Positions 19,101 through 29,840 are shown, counted from the stretch's first letter. The stretch: 64,000 nt of DNA from Aurantiochytrium sp. KH105 (GCA_003116975.1 BGKB01000120.1:1-64000), one strand, 5' to 3'. The notes: generated from the sequence alone by a model not told the origin. Program-made: numbers and translations.

Positions 19101-19553
19101 TAAAGGCCTCCATGGTGATCATGACCTTTTTCTATTTCCGCAAGGCAAGCATGGAGAGCGGGCAGGCAGGCAGGCCTTCAGCTCTCGCATAATGTTAACC
19201 AGTTTGGCCAAATTGGGACACTCCAAAGATAGCTGGCTGGCCCCGGTAGGAGGGAATGTGCAACTTTTCTGTATTTTTTCCAACAACCAGTCGGCCAGCC
19301 AAAAATTGGGACGATCGATGAAGCTGAGACCGGGGCGTCCCAAGCAACCGTTAACGTCAACGCAGCGCAGTACGCTTCAGTGTCGATGAGCTGCAGTTTT
19401 TTTTCTCTTCCAACCAGGCAAGCCAACCTGGGACATCCGCAAGTTTGCCATCTGCACTGATTTCTTGGCGGTCTTGAGACCTTGCGCGTCTTTCATCGCG
19501 ACGCCGCAGTGGCGGGGGCAAGAACAATCAAGGACCGTCACCATCACCACTGT

Positions 19554-19576
19554 GCTGCTGCTGCTGCTGCTGCTGC
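19554..19576. repeat. (CTG)n trinucleotide run
   Basis: Seven to eight consecutive CTG units in non-coding sequence. Confidence 0.85.
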
Positions 19577-19660
19577 ATGCGCTGGATCGAGCGAACGTTA
19601 CAGAGTGCACGCGGTTTGAGGCTTGGAGCCCGCGGCCTTTCTCGCCAATCTCTGCCGCGT

Positions 19661-19716
19661 TCTCCGCTGCATTCTGCGCCGCATTTTGCGCCGCATTCTC
19701 CGCTGCATTCTCCGCC
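19661..19716. repeat. 12-bp minisatellite (TCTCCGCTGCAT type), 4-5 units
   Basis: Units at 19661, 19673, 19685 and 19697, with a partial one at 19709. They alternate TCTCCGCTGCAT and T(C/T)TGCGCCGCAT. Confidence 0.85.
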
Positions 19717-20429
19717 ACGAGAGGCTGGCCGCAGCCGTCCACTGTGGAAGCTCTCCTTTTTGGGTTTTCGCGTTACAGCCGCCCTACATTTTGCGTTCCT
19801 CAAGTGCTCGGTGACATTCTTGGCGACGCACGAGCTCGGAGGCGGCCGTCGGAGCCCGCTCCAGGCTCGCAGCCGCGGACCCAAGCTCGCAGTCGTTTGT
19901 ACCCGGTCCAGGGTCGACCGACAGCACTGCCGCAGTCGGCCGTTGACCTCGACTGTGACATTCTAACACAGCACAGGCCGCGGCAGCGGCTGCGGCCCGC
20001 GGCGCGGCTCGACCGAGAAAGGGATGAAAGTTGGCGTGCGCCGCGTTCTGCGGCATGCCGAGGACCTGATCAAATCGATCGTGCTGAGCGGAGCTTGGCT
20101 CTTCTCCGCCTCCGGCCCGGAGCCAATGGCCGAGTATTCCCCCGCGCGTCGTCCTCCGCGTTCCCGCACGAGGCGGTGGGCCTCAGAGGGCGCCATTCTT
20201 CGCGCCTTCGGCCTCTTTCCGCCGCTTTCATTCTTCGCGCGCCCCGCACCGCTGCCGCTGCTTCCACTGCTGCTGCAGCAGCTTCTGCCTGCTGCTTCCA
20301 CGCGCCGCAGCGCAGCACGGCTCTCTCTCTCCCCGGGCGCAACACAGCGCCGCGCGCGCAGCACGGCGCGGCGCGGCACAGCACGCACGGCGCCGCGAGA
20401 TCTCTGCTGCCGCTGCTGCCATTGTGCAC

Positions 20430-20458
20430 GCGCTCGCTCGCTCGCTCGCTCGCTCGCC
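20430..20458. repeat. (CGCT)n microsatellite, 7 units
   Basis: Uninterrupted CGCT tetranucleotide run. Confidence 0.9.
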
Positions 20459-21052
20459 GCTGCGCAGGTGTGGTGCAGGTCTTTCACGGGCTCTCATTGA
20501 TTGATCGACTCGGATTGATTGATTGACGCGCCCGCCACCGACCATGGCGACGGCCACGGCTAGCCCATACCTGATCTTCACGTTGTCAACCAAAGCGCGC
20601 TCGCGCCCGCCGCGCGAGCTCCGGGACCTCTTCTGCCGTGCCTGGGCCTCCGGCGCCTTCCTTCACAGGCGCGACGGGCCGGGCCTGGGCCCGCGGTTAC
20701 CTCTCCTCGCCTCTTCGCCTCCTCGCCTCCTCGCCTCCCGCCTCCTGCGAGCTGTGGCGGCTCTGCGCCGCGGTCCCATGCGCTCCTTCCCTCGCGCGCG
20801 CACGACGGGGCCGCCTTTGTCGTGATCAGCTCGGCATGATTAACGATCGCCCGCCCCGCCCCTTACGCCGCGCTAGGGTTCGGGCCCCGCCCCGCGTGAG
20901 CCGCGACCACGATTCTGCGCGGCCCGGCCGAGGAGGAGCGAGCGAGGGAGGCAGCGAGGCAGGGAAGGGCGCTTTATCCTGCTTGCTTGCTGCTCGCCGG
21001 GATGAAGGGCGGGAGCCTTTGGGAGAACGAGAGAGCGAAAGGAGAAAGATCG

Positions 21053-21076
21053 AAGAAAGAAAGAAAGAAAGAAAGC
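21053..21076. repeat. (AAAG)n microsatellite
   Basis: About six AAAG/GAAA units. Confidence 0.85.
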
Positions 21077-21194
21077 GGGCAGGGGATCAATCGATCATCT
21101 CCTGCCGCAGGGCCGCGCGGGCGAGACGACCGGCGCGGGCGGCGCACTCGTAGCGGCCACCGCGGCAGCAGCTGCAGCAGCCACGCTCGGTCGC

Positions 21195-21249
<55 letters not shown>

Positions 21250-21250
21250 C
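21195..21250. repeat. (CAGG)n microsatellite, 14 units
   Basis: A 56-bp perfect CAGG/GGCA run, the longest tetranucleotide array in the window. Confidence 0.95.
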
Positions 21251-21739
21251 TGCCGAGGAAGGAGATAAGATGGCCAGAGAACAAATTAGCTGTAGCTGCG
21301 AAAGCGGCGGACCTCCTGACCCGGCTGTGGGCGTACTCCACGTGTGGACGAACCCCGTCCCTCACTTGCAAGGGGGGGGGTTCTCTGTCTGTCAGTCAGA
21401 CAGACCGACGGCTGCGGGCAGACAACAAGAGGTATAAGCCATAGCGGCTCGAGCGAGTATTGCGCCTCCGCCTCGCGCACGCTTGGAACCGCCGTGCCTT
21501 GCAGCCGTCGCTTCTCGCGGCGGTGGGACTGCGGCCACCCTCGTCCTGCCTGCCTGCCCTTGGCGAGACCGGAGTCGACGGGCAAGTGGCGGTGGCTGGC
21601 TGGAGATCGACAGAGAGGGCGACCGACGGCCGAGATCAAGTCGACCGACTGCACCTGTGAATGAAAGACGCCAGGCGGCTGCAGCCAGCAGCTGTATTGT
21701 CAAGCTCTGGCCCCCGCACTGACAAGAAGATTAGAGAAC

Positions 21740-21866
21740 GAATGAATGAGTGAATGAATGAATGTGAGATCTCTCTCCGGCTGACCGTGGCTGCAGTGGC
21801 AGCTGGCCGCCACGCGGCGCGGAGCCAGGCCGCCCTGCCTCCGCACATCCATTCAGTCATTCATTC
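21740..21866. repeat. Inverted repeat of GAATG units (17-bp arms, about 93-bp loop)
   Basis: Arm 21740-21756 (GAATGAATGAGTGAATG) pairs with arm 21850-21866 (CATTCAGTCATTCATTC) at 16 of 17 positions. Both arms are microsatellite-like, so the pairing may be a by-product of repeat expansion in opposite orientation. Confidence 0.6.
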
Positions 21867-22455
21867 CACCAACCTGCCAACCAGTAATCCGAACCCGGCG
21901 CGACCGGCGTGACCCGGCTCTGCAAATCAATTCGAAGCCAACCGCAGTGCAGCGGCGGGGCGTTCAGATGCCGCTTGCGTCCTTCCGGCAGCTGCAGCGG
22001 CCACGGGCGCCAGCGCTGGCCGCTACCGCGATGGGGGCTCCTGCTGCCAGCACAGCAGCGCGCCCGTTCCCGCCGAACCCCACAGAAGCGCCAAGAGGCT
22101 CTTTACCACGTGGCCGCGGCCCTCGAGGCTGCATGGCCCGAAGCCCCACGTCCATCGTCCCACAGTGTATGGGTGTGGGCGCGCACGGCGGGCGGTAGCC
22201 GCGCCCTAAGTGAAAGGGACCCGACGACCGGTAGTACCGCCTGGACCGTCTCGTCTCGTCTCATCTTGGTCTCAGGACGAGACCGTCCCGTTGCATCTGG
22301 CTGCTGCTGCAGCAATGCTGGTGTATAGCGGCAGGAAAGATCCGCCACTCGAAAATCGGCATTCTACGCAACCTTTCTCGGTGTGTGCGCACAGACAGAC
22401 AGACAAACAGACTTCCAGCATTTTTATTTCTTTGCGTTTTCTCCCCTTCAGACTA

Positions 22456-22504
22456 GCCAGCCAGCCAGCCAGCTGGCCAGCCAGCCAGCCAGCCAGCCAG
22501 CCTG
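22456..22504. repeat. (CCAG)n microsatellite
   Basis: About 12 CCAG units with one CTGG interruption. Confidence 0.9.
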
Positions 22505-25500
22505 CAGCCCCATGCGCAGCAGCAACACCAACCAACCGCGCGAACACTGTGCACACGGCAGCGGCCACGAATCAATTAGCCTAGCTGTAGCTAGCTAACG
22601 AGTGGAGTCCACTCTACTTCGCGTGGATACCCTGGCCGGTTGGTCTTTCGATCGGTCGCCCTGTCGTCCCTTTGCTCCTGTCAACCAACCGGCCAGTTCC
22701 AGGGCAAAGCGTCCCGGCCGGCCGAGGCCTTTTTCCGGGTTCGGCCGCCAGGATGCTCGCGCGGAATCGTGCACAGAGCACGCACAAAGAGCACGCACGC
22801 AAGCAAGCACGCAAGCATGCCTGACCGGCAGGCGCGTCACGTCGCGTCTGTTCGCCTCGCTCGCTCGCCGCGTGGCCGCCGAAAGACCGTCTCGGCAGAA
22901 GCGGCGAGCCTTGCCGCCTGCCACACCACTAGCGGACGACTGGGTGTATGTGATCCTCAAATTTTACCTCTTCTCCTCCTCCTCCTCCTTGTCTTTCAAG
23001 CTGTCTTTCGCACCCTTCAGCCGCCGCCAGCGTTCCGACGGACGGCTCGCGCGGCTCGCTGGTCGATCCTCGAATCAAGCCACGCGAGCCCGGCGTCCCA
23101 AAATACATGTAGAGTACCGTACTGGGCAGAGGTCGACAACGGCCGCGCCGGCTTGGCCCGGCCTGTTTCTCCTATCCTCATTTTTAGCTGTAGTATACTC
23201 GGTCTTTCGCGCGTCCTCCCTCCTTCCCCTTCTATCTTTAAAGCTCCTTTTCTCTCTCTCTCACTCTCCGCGCGCGAGGCCTGGCGGCGACTGTCTGACT
23301 GGCTCATGGGCGAGCCCACGTCTGCGCCATGCCACAGCGCAAAGGCTGCCGGAGCCTGGCGCCGTACTCTGGGCGCGCGCGCTCTTGCTCTGCCCTCCGC
23401 GAGTGGTGGGGGGGACACGGAGCACAAACCGCGCGAGCAGATGGACGGCGCATTCGCGCTCGCGCGCCGTCTTGGGCCTGGGCCAATCAGCTTGCGTTCA
23501 TCCCACAGCATGCTTCTTGCGGCGGGTACGGTGGGCCGACAGCCCCGCAGTCGAGGTCCTCGTGGCTCGCGGACCGGAGTCCGTCCAGTCACCCGCCTAG
23601 CTTGCCGACCAACCATCCGGACAAGCTGGTCTGGCCCCCACGCCCCTCAAACGCATCTATCCCTCTAGGACAGCTGGCTGTCCGTCCGCCGCACCGGGGC
23701 ATCCCGTTTCACCTGCCTCTGCACGGCCCGGCAGGGGCCACGGAGGCTCGCCAACGTCGGTCGCGCAGCCGCTGCCCGCGTTCATTTCTTCTTTGTAATC
23801 TCGCGTCGCGCCGCGCCGTCACTGCAACCTCTGGCCTACCTGTCCTACTTTTTTTGGTTGACATTGGCGATAGATAACCCGCAGCCGCCGGCGCGCGAGC
23901 CAGAGCGGCGCAACGCTCCCCCTCTCCCCCCCCCCGCACCGTGGGCCGCTTCGGGAGGTCCCTTTGCTCATTCTCCGCCACTCTGCGCGAGCCCGGCCCG
24001 CGGCGCCACGGTCTTTGTATTTTACCTTCTCCAGCACGGCGCGGTACAGCGCTTGCAGCTTTGGCCGCGCCGTCGTAGGGAGGCGATTTTGAGAGCTAAC
24101 TTAGTTCACACCTCGCGCGTGGTCGACGCGACGCCGTGCCGCGGCACACGAGCAAGCAGGCATGCAAGCCAGCTTGCGAGCCAGGCGATCTCGCCGACGC
24201 ATCGAAAATAACGCAAGGCAACGCAGCGCGAAAGCGAAGCGATGCGTTGCGATTCGATGCGAAAGCAACGCGACGCGAAGCGATGCGATACGACGAAACG
24301 CGGAGAAACTTACCGCTCCTGCACGGCGCGCCATCGGGGGGGATGGCCGCTTGCTTGCCGGCTGTCTGAGCAGGCCGCGACGCGGCGGCCTTACCTCCAG
24401 CTAGGCTTGACGATACTAGCGCCGCCCGCCGACGAGGCCTGCAGTGGAGCAACCAACTTGAAGCGCGGAGAAGGAAACGAGCAGCCCCGGCGAGCACTCA
24501 CACACACCGCACACGCTGTCCGGGCGGGCGTTGGCGACGGGCGTGCTCGCGCCCTTCGAGCCGCGAAACTTCGCGCACGTCCTGGGGTTGCTAGCCAGCT
24601 ATCAGCCAGCCAGCGAGGTAGCTAGCCCACCGAGCTATTGACTCTCGGCGAAAGACTCGAAGAGCAAGGGAAGGCGCGAGGCACCAGTGGCCAGTCGCCA
24701 CGCCACACCACGGCTCGGCTCGGCGACTCGAGTGAGTCGAGGTGAAGTGCGACGCCGCGCCGTGCCAGCCCGTGCTGCCAGCCAGCCAGCCAGCCTGCCT
24801 GCCGACGGGGCCGCAGGAGAGCGCGTGGGCGCAGTCGCCGTAAGCAGCGTATCGGCTGCCAGGAGCGAGCTAGAGCTCGGGCCAGCTGCCAGGCTGACCG
24901 TGAAGGCAAGGCAACCAACGTCTTTCGGCCGCCATGAGAGACTTGAAAGACGCTGATGTTTGACCCCGCGCGCGTCTCTGCACCGCCTGCAGCTGCAGCT
25001 GCCATGGCTGGTCCTGGTGCTGGTGCTGCTGGTGCTGCTGCTGCTCCGTGCGCCACGGCGGCTTTCTGACCTCGGTGCGACCGGAAAGAAAGCCCCGGCC
25101 ATTATGGCAGTCGTTCCTCTTTTCCTTCTTTTCCTCTTGCCTCGGCCGGCTGGCCTTTCTTTCGTTCACTCGTACCAGGCCCCGCGAGCTTTCCCGGGTC
25201 AGCCAGCAGCCAGCAGCAGCAGCCAGCCATCGCAACGGGCTCGCGCGCAAGGCCAGCCAGCCAGCTGCAGCTGCAGCTGCAAGGCCGCGCGGGCGCGGTT
25301 GCCAACTAGCTTGCTTGACGGCAGGCAGACTCAGGGCGATCGACGCGTGCCGAGGCTGAAGCTGGTAAAGGTAGGCAGCTGAGGCAGCCAGGAAAAGAAA
25401 AAAAGCAAACAGACGAGGCGGGTCTTTCACGGGTGTCCGCACTGTGTGGAGGCGCATCTGCCGCCGCCCGCCAGTGGCGACGCCGTGGGACATGGGCCGG

Positions 25501-25964
25501 ACGGCTGCGGGAGGTGCGCGGCCCGCAGCCGCGATGCGCAGGCCGGTCTCCGCGGCCCGCCGGGATGTGAGGGCCGGGGCCGTCACGCGTCTGCGCGGGG
25601 TCTTTCCCCCCGCTGTGGGTGGCTGTGGAGCAGCCCCCCACCCCGCGCGCCTTTCCCCCCACCCGCTTTCGCTGCTTCCTCCTCGCCGCTGCTTCCTTCA
25701 CGTTCCTTGGCCTTTGCGCCTCGCGGCCAGCCATGCCGCGCCGCGCCGCGCCATGATCGGCCGGAGGGAGGGAGGGAGGGCCAGCGTCGCGACGCCAAAC
25801 CCGAATCGCGGCGCCGCCGAAGACCGTCAGCGACCAGCGCCTGCAGCTGCTGCTGGGCTCGCGAGCTAGCCAGCAAAAGCGAGCGAAAGCAAGCACAAAA
25901 GCGCCAAAGCGAAACAAGCGAACGTACAGAAAAGCAAGACAGACACACAACAAGCCAGCCACAA

Positions 25965-26050
25965 CAAGCAAGCAAGCAAGCGAGCAAGCAAGCAAACGCG
26001 CAAGCCTAGCCGTCCGCCACCGCACGCACGCACGCACGCACGCACGCACG
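25965..26050. repeat. (CAAG)n and (CACG)n arrays upstream of the AGC-like kinase
   Basis: CAAG units at about 25965-25994 and a perfect CGCA run at about 26021-26050, ending about 75 bp before the kinase ATG. Confidence 0.85.
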
Positions 26051-26126
26051 GTCGCTCACTCGCTCGCTCGCGTGCCTGCCTGCCGAGGCCGCGTGAGAGG
26101 CTCGCTTTCAGGCTAGGTGGTGCGCC

Positions 26127-27176
26127 ATGAACCCCGCCACCGTGCAACTAGAGTCCGTCCTCTGGTCCAGCAACCACGGCCTCGTCGCCCTCGCGAACGC
26201 AGCAGACGCAGAGGGGGCCAAGGCCTCCGAGGCAGCGCGCGGCGCAAGCGAGGCAGACAGCGCGGCCGCCGCCGTCTGCGGCTTCGAGGACGTACTTCGG
26301 CCCGACCTCTCCGTGCCCGACCTCGCCGGCGCCGCCGTGAGCAAGGGCAACTTCGTGCTCAAGCTCCAAAGGCGCAATGCGAGCGAATCTGGCATTCACG
26401 TCGTCGGTGACGAGAACGTTCACCAGGCGGAGAACGAAATTGATATCATGAGGCATCTCGACGCCGAGCCAAGCAAGTGCAAGTTCATCGTCGAGTTCCT
26501 CTTTGGAACCTGCACACCCCAAGTCTCTTACATCGGCATGGAGCACTGCCGCGGGGGTGACCTCTTCTCCTTGTTGGCCTCATGTGACTCACTGCTCATC
26601 GGCGACGTCATTCACTACGCTGTCGAGATCGCCATCGGGATTCAGTACCTCCACGATCGCAACATCATTCATGCCGACCTCAAGCCAGAGAATATTGGCC
26701 TCACAGCCTCAGGACATGTGCGTCTCCTCGACTTCGGACTGTCTGTCCTTCTTGACGAAGAGCGCGATCGCAATCCTGAGAACGGCCGCCTCGAGGTCGT
26801 AACCAGTTCCGGGACCATCTTCTATTCCGCCCCAGAGATCCTTCGGCGAGAATGCCACGGCATCGAAACCGACTGGTGGAGTTACGGTGTCCTCATTTTT
26901 GAAATGCTTTTTGGATCCTGGCCCTGGGATGGGGTCGATGCGCAAGAGACTTGCAATCTTATCTGCTGCACGCCACTGCCTTCGCCACAGGACCTTGGAG
27001 CAGAGGCTCTCGATGCTGACTGGGACCTCATTGAAAAGCTTTTGGTAAAACCACGGTCTGAACGACTCGGGTACAACAAGGGTCTTGAAGATATTAAGAC
27101 CCACGCGCTTTTTGCGTCTGTCGATTGGGATCTCGCTGCACGGGAGGGCTACTTGGCTCCATTCTCCCTGCAGTAG
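26127..27176 (+). CDS. AGC-like serine/threonine protein kinase with non-RD catalytic loop
   Basis: 349 residues from ATG 26127. Kinase motifs: FVLKL with Lys79 (VAIK position), Glu102 in QAENEIDIMRHL (helix C), MEHCRGGDLFSLL, catalytic loop IHADLKPENI (Asp184, Lys186, Asn189), LDFGLS (Asp202), GTIFYSAPEIL, and TDWWSYGVLIFEMLFG. The ending SERLGYNKGLEDIKTHALF with a following VDW is the AGC-group signature. Two oddities: no glycine-rich GxGxxG loop can be seen ahead of Lys79, and the HRD arginine is Ala (HAD). Activation by loop phosphorylation through that Arg is therefore not expected. An unseen upstream exon could supply the glycine loop. Substrates unknown. Confidence 0.85.
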   Translation: MNPATVQLESVLWSSNHGLVALANAADAEGAKASEAARGASEADSAAAAVCGFEDVLRPDLSVPDLAGAAVSKGNFVLKLQRRNASESGIHVVGDENVHQAENEIDIMRHLDAEPSKCKFIVEFLFGTCTPQVSYIGMEHCRGGDLFSLLASCDSLLIGDVIHYAVEIAIGIQYLHDRNIIHADLKPENIGLTASGHVRLLDFGLSVLLDEERDRNPENGRLEVVTSSGTIFYSAPEILRRECHGIETDWWSYGVLIFEMLFGSWPWDGVDAQETCNLICCTPLPSPQDLGAEALDADWDLIEKLLVKPRSERLGYNKGLEDIKTHALFASVDWDLAAREGYLAPFSLQ

Positions 27177-27620
27177 AGAGAGAGAGACCCTTTCTTCTTT
27201 CCTTCATTTTTTGTCCTTCCTCCCCTTTTTCTTTTGCAAATATATACACACATAACCTCGAGAGCTCCAAGGGAGGGGCTCTACACATCACACTGCCGCG
27301 CAGCCGCTGCTCGCGAAATTTTGTTTCCCATTCCGTGGCCAACCGAGTCTTTGGCCATACCTGCACTGAAAAATCAAATAATTAGAACGGCGAAGTTGGT
27401 GATCGTCTCGTCATAAGCGCTTCCGACTACTCTGAGCCTGCAATGCGGGATATCATCCTTTATTCTCCTTCTCCTTCTTCTTCACTTTTCCGCAACCTTC
27501 CCCTTTTTTGGTTTACGACGTTGGCTTCCTTCTGCATAAATAACCTGCACCCGGCTGCATCAATCATGTAGAAAAGAAAAGGTCATCTTAGCTTGCGAAA
27601 CTTAAATGATACTTGAGTCA

Positions 27621-27786
27621 AGATCTTAACCATTTGAGGATTCTGGGGAGGATTGGAGAAAGCAAATTTCTTCCGTCGCTTGCTTATTAGTCTTCACGGA
27701 GCCGAGATCTCAACCATTTGAGAATTCTGGCGAGAAATATTCTGGCGAGGGTTGGAGAAAGTAAATTTCTCCCGTCGCTTGCTCAT
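27621..27786. repeat. Direct repeat, two copies of a 66-82 bp unit
   Basis: Copy 1 27621-27686 and copy 2 27705-27786 share AGATCT(T/C)AACCATTTGAG, TTGGAGAAAG and CCGTCGCTTGCT. Copy 2 carries an internal duplication of about 15 bp (TTCTGGCGAG twice), which accounts for its extra length. Confidence 0.85.
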
Positions 27787-27945
27787 CATCCAAAGGGGGG
27801 GGGTTACGTCCAACGGAGTCTCGATCATCCGGCGCGGAACTTGACTGTCGATGAAGGCAATACGAATGCCCTCCACCCAGCAGCAGTCAACACCCTGGCT
27901 TTGGACTTGGACTAGGACCAGGACCTCATCGTCACGAAACGCAAA

Positions 27946-28022
27946 CTCGCTCGCTCGCTCGCTAGCTAGCTAGCTCGCCAGCTTGCCAAAGTACACGCAC
28001 GTCCGCACGCACGCACGCACGC
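27946..28022. repeat. CTCG, GCTA and CACG tetranucleotide runs before the isomerase ATG
   Basis: (CTCG)n then (GCTA)n at about 27946-27977 and (CGCA)n at about 28005-28022. They end about 45 bp upstream of ATG 28066, so they probably lie in the leader. Confidence 0.8.
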
Positions 28023-28065
28023 AAAGGATACAGAGAGGTGCCAGCACGGAAGGAACTCGAGCACC

Positions 28066-29058
28066 ATGGCGACCGAGCAAAAGGAAGAGGTGCTTCTCCA
28101 GTCGGATCGCAACGGTGTCCGTACGCTGACGTTCAACAGACCGGCCAAGTTGAACGGATGGAGTCCGGACCTTGTCCAGGCCTTCCAGGAGGGTCTCGAG
28201 CAGGCCGCCAACGATAATACCGTCAAAGCATGCATTCTCACAGGTACGTTGAACGCAACACGCAGCAAAAGTCTCCAAGACTCATTTTCCGCTCATGCGC
28301 TTGTTCTTCCTTCGCATCAACCATTTTGCTCACATTGACTCACGATACGATCATCTCCTTTCGCGTCGCTTCGGCCTCAAATGCGATACCAACACAATCC
28401 TAAACACACAGGCGCCGGAAAGTACTACTGCGCAGGTGTCGACTTCGCAGGCAGCCTCAAACCCATGCACCCCCGAGATCTCCTTGCTGCAATCACCGAG
28501 CAGAACGAGGCTCTTTTTGCGCCCTTCATTGACTTTCCCAAGCCGCTCTTTATTGCGGCTAACGGACCAGCAATTGGCGCCTCTGTCACCTCGGCCTTTC
28601 TTGCCGATGGCATCGTTGCCGCAGAGAGCGCGAGCTTTCTGACCCCGTTCAAGAGTCTTGGTCTCGTCCCCGAGGGATGCAGCTCGTACACCTTTCCTCA
28701 GGCCTTTGGCGAAACGACTGCCCGCGAAATCCTCGAAGGTCGCAAGCTCTCTGCGCAGGATGCGCTCGAGCTCGGCTACTGCCAGTACGTTGTTCCCCAA
28801 GATCAGGTCCTCGCCAAAACCCAAGAGCTTGCCGAGGAATGGATTGCATCGGGCCGCACGCGCAAACTCATCGAAAACGGATCTCAGGCCAAGCTCCGAG
28901 AGGTCAACAAGGTCGAAAGCGTTGCATTGGCCAACGCCATGCTTGGTCTTCCCTTTCTCAACCACATGGTCAACTTTTCCTACGAAAAGTCCAAGTATGG
29001 CCCTTTTCTCGTCTTTTGGCTCGCTCGCACCACGCGCCCTCTCTGGAGCCGCCTCTGA
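28066..29058 (+). CDS. ECI2: Peroxisomal enoyl-CoA delta-isomerase (ECI2/PECI type), two exons
   Basis: Exon 1 28066-28243, intron 28244-28411 (168 bp, GTACGT donor, CACACAG acceptor, phase 1), exon 2 28412-29058; spliced product 274 residues. Crotonase-fold motifs: TLTFNRPAKLNGW, the oxyanion-hole segment TGAGKYYCAGVDF (spans the splice junction), NGPAIGASVT for the second oxyanion NH, and SLGLVPEGCSSYTFP. The Glu of PEGCSS is the known catalytic acid/base of ECI2-type delta3,delta2-enoyl-CoA isomerases. The protein ends in Ser-Arg-Leu, a good PTS1 signal, so it probably acts in peroxisomal beta-oxidation of unsaturated fatty acids. No N-terminal acyl-CoA-binding domain is present, unlike animal ECI2. 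The splice model is supported by restored frame and motif continuity. Confidence 0.93.
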
Positions 29059-29840
29059 TCATGCACGTTCCCGTGTCTTCGTTATCCAGCCTTTCTTCGT
29101 CTTCGCATAAAGTAATCTTAATCTTCTACCCTGCACAAACAACAATTCTCGCGAACATCTCGTGCCGCATCATACTTCTCTTATCAAAAAATGTATCTCC
29201 TGTTCTTGCCCGCTGTTCCCCCAAGCCAAAAATTTATGAAAAGGCGGAGTGACCCTCTTCGTCGCCCGACCAATAAAGAGCACATCGACGGCGTTCGTAC
29301 CGAGCGTCTCCATGAGCAAGGGCAACACAATGCTCCATGCCAACAACACGTAGACAACGGAGCTCGCCGTGCTAGGCTATCCAACTGGCAGCGGCGCTAT
29401 AACCGACTTGCACCGCGGCGATTGTGCACTTGCCGAGCGCGCAAAAGCCACTTGCGGATCCCGGCGAACAAACAAGGCGAGCCCGGTGACACCAGACCCG
29501 ACCGAGGAAGCGCGCGCGGGCGACGCGGGCGGCGCGGGCGCGAGCGCGCGGGCGCGGGCGCGGGCGCAGGCACAGGCACAGGCGCGGACGCGGAAGGCGC
29601 GCTGCGCTGCGCCCCGGAGAGGCGGTCTCCGCGTCCAGCTTGTCGGCGCGGCAGAGAGAAAGAGCGCATCTGAGCGGACCCCGACCTAACGTCGGGTCGA
29701 GCACACGCACAGCCTTGCGCGCGTGGCGCGAGGTGGACGAGGACGCGACGCGGCAGCGAGGAAGGCGAGAGGAGAGGCGAGGCGAGGCCGAGTCCATCCG
29801 AACCCACGTCCAGCCTGATCGCGCCGAGGATTGGAAAAAC
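29059..29840. other. Intergenic/5' region of the SET-domain gene
   Basis: An AT-rich start, then a very GC-rich segment (about 29500-29620) with GGCGCG runs. The reading frame of the SET gene remains open back to a TTG at 29640 but has no ATG before 29841. Confidence 0.5.

Larger units (their letters stand above)
19101..26126. other. Seven-kilobase GC-rich, repeat-studded tract without a recognisable gene
   Basis: Both strands carry open frames up to about 350 codons. All are Arg/Ala/Pro/Ser-rich, overlap each other in several frames, lack family motifs and often start on non-ATG codons, as expected of GC-rich random sequence. Short repeats are dense: CTG, CGCT, CAGG, CAGC, AAGC, CACG and a 12-bp minisatellite. 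I saw no tRNA, rRNA or conserved exon chain. It may be the extended promoter of the kinase at 26127, a long non-coding transcript, or structural DNA. This is a negative statement from reading, not from a search. Confidence 0.5.
27177..28065. other. Intergenic region with a diverged 66-82 bp direct repeat and CTCG/CACG runs
   Basis: Three-prime region of the kinase and promoter of the isomerase. It contains a TA-rich TATATACACACA stretch near 27240 and the repeats listed separately. No gene seen. Confidence 0.5.

Noticed and set aside
19465-20526. 353-codon open frame in the GC-rich tract
   Set aside because: Low-complexity Leu, Ala and Arg runs come straight from CTG and GCC repeats. It overlaps equally long frames on both strands, has no family motif and no plausible start context.
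21360-21420. Short inverted segments (GTCTGTCAGTCAGACAGAC) as a structured RNA
   Set aside because: The palindrome is a short repeat product (CTGT/CAGA) without flanking conserved stems.
22602-23668. Two overlapping frames of over 330 codons in the GC-rich tract
   Set aside because: Two different frames are open over the same DNA, both Arg/Ser/Pro-rich with no domain, as expected for GC-rich sequence with few stop codons.
24870-26049. Long minus-strand frames before the AGC-like kinase
   Set aside because: They translate microsatellites (Gln/His, Ala, Cys/Leu runs) and show no conserved pattern.
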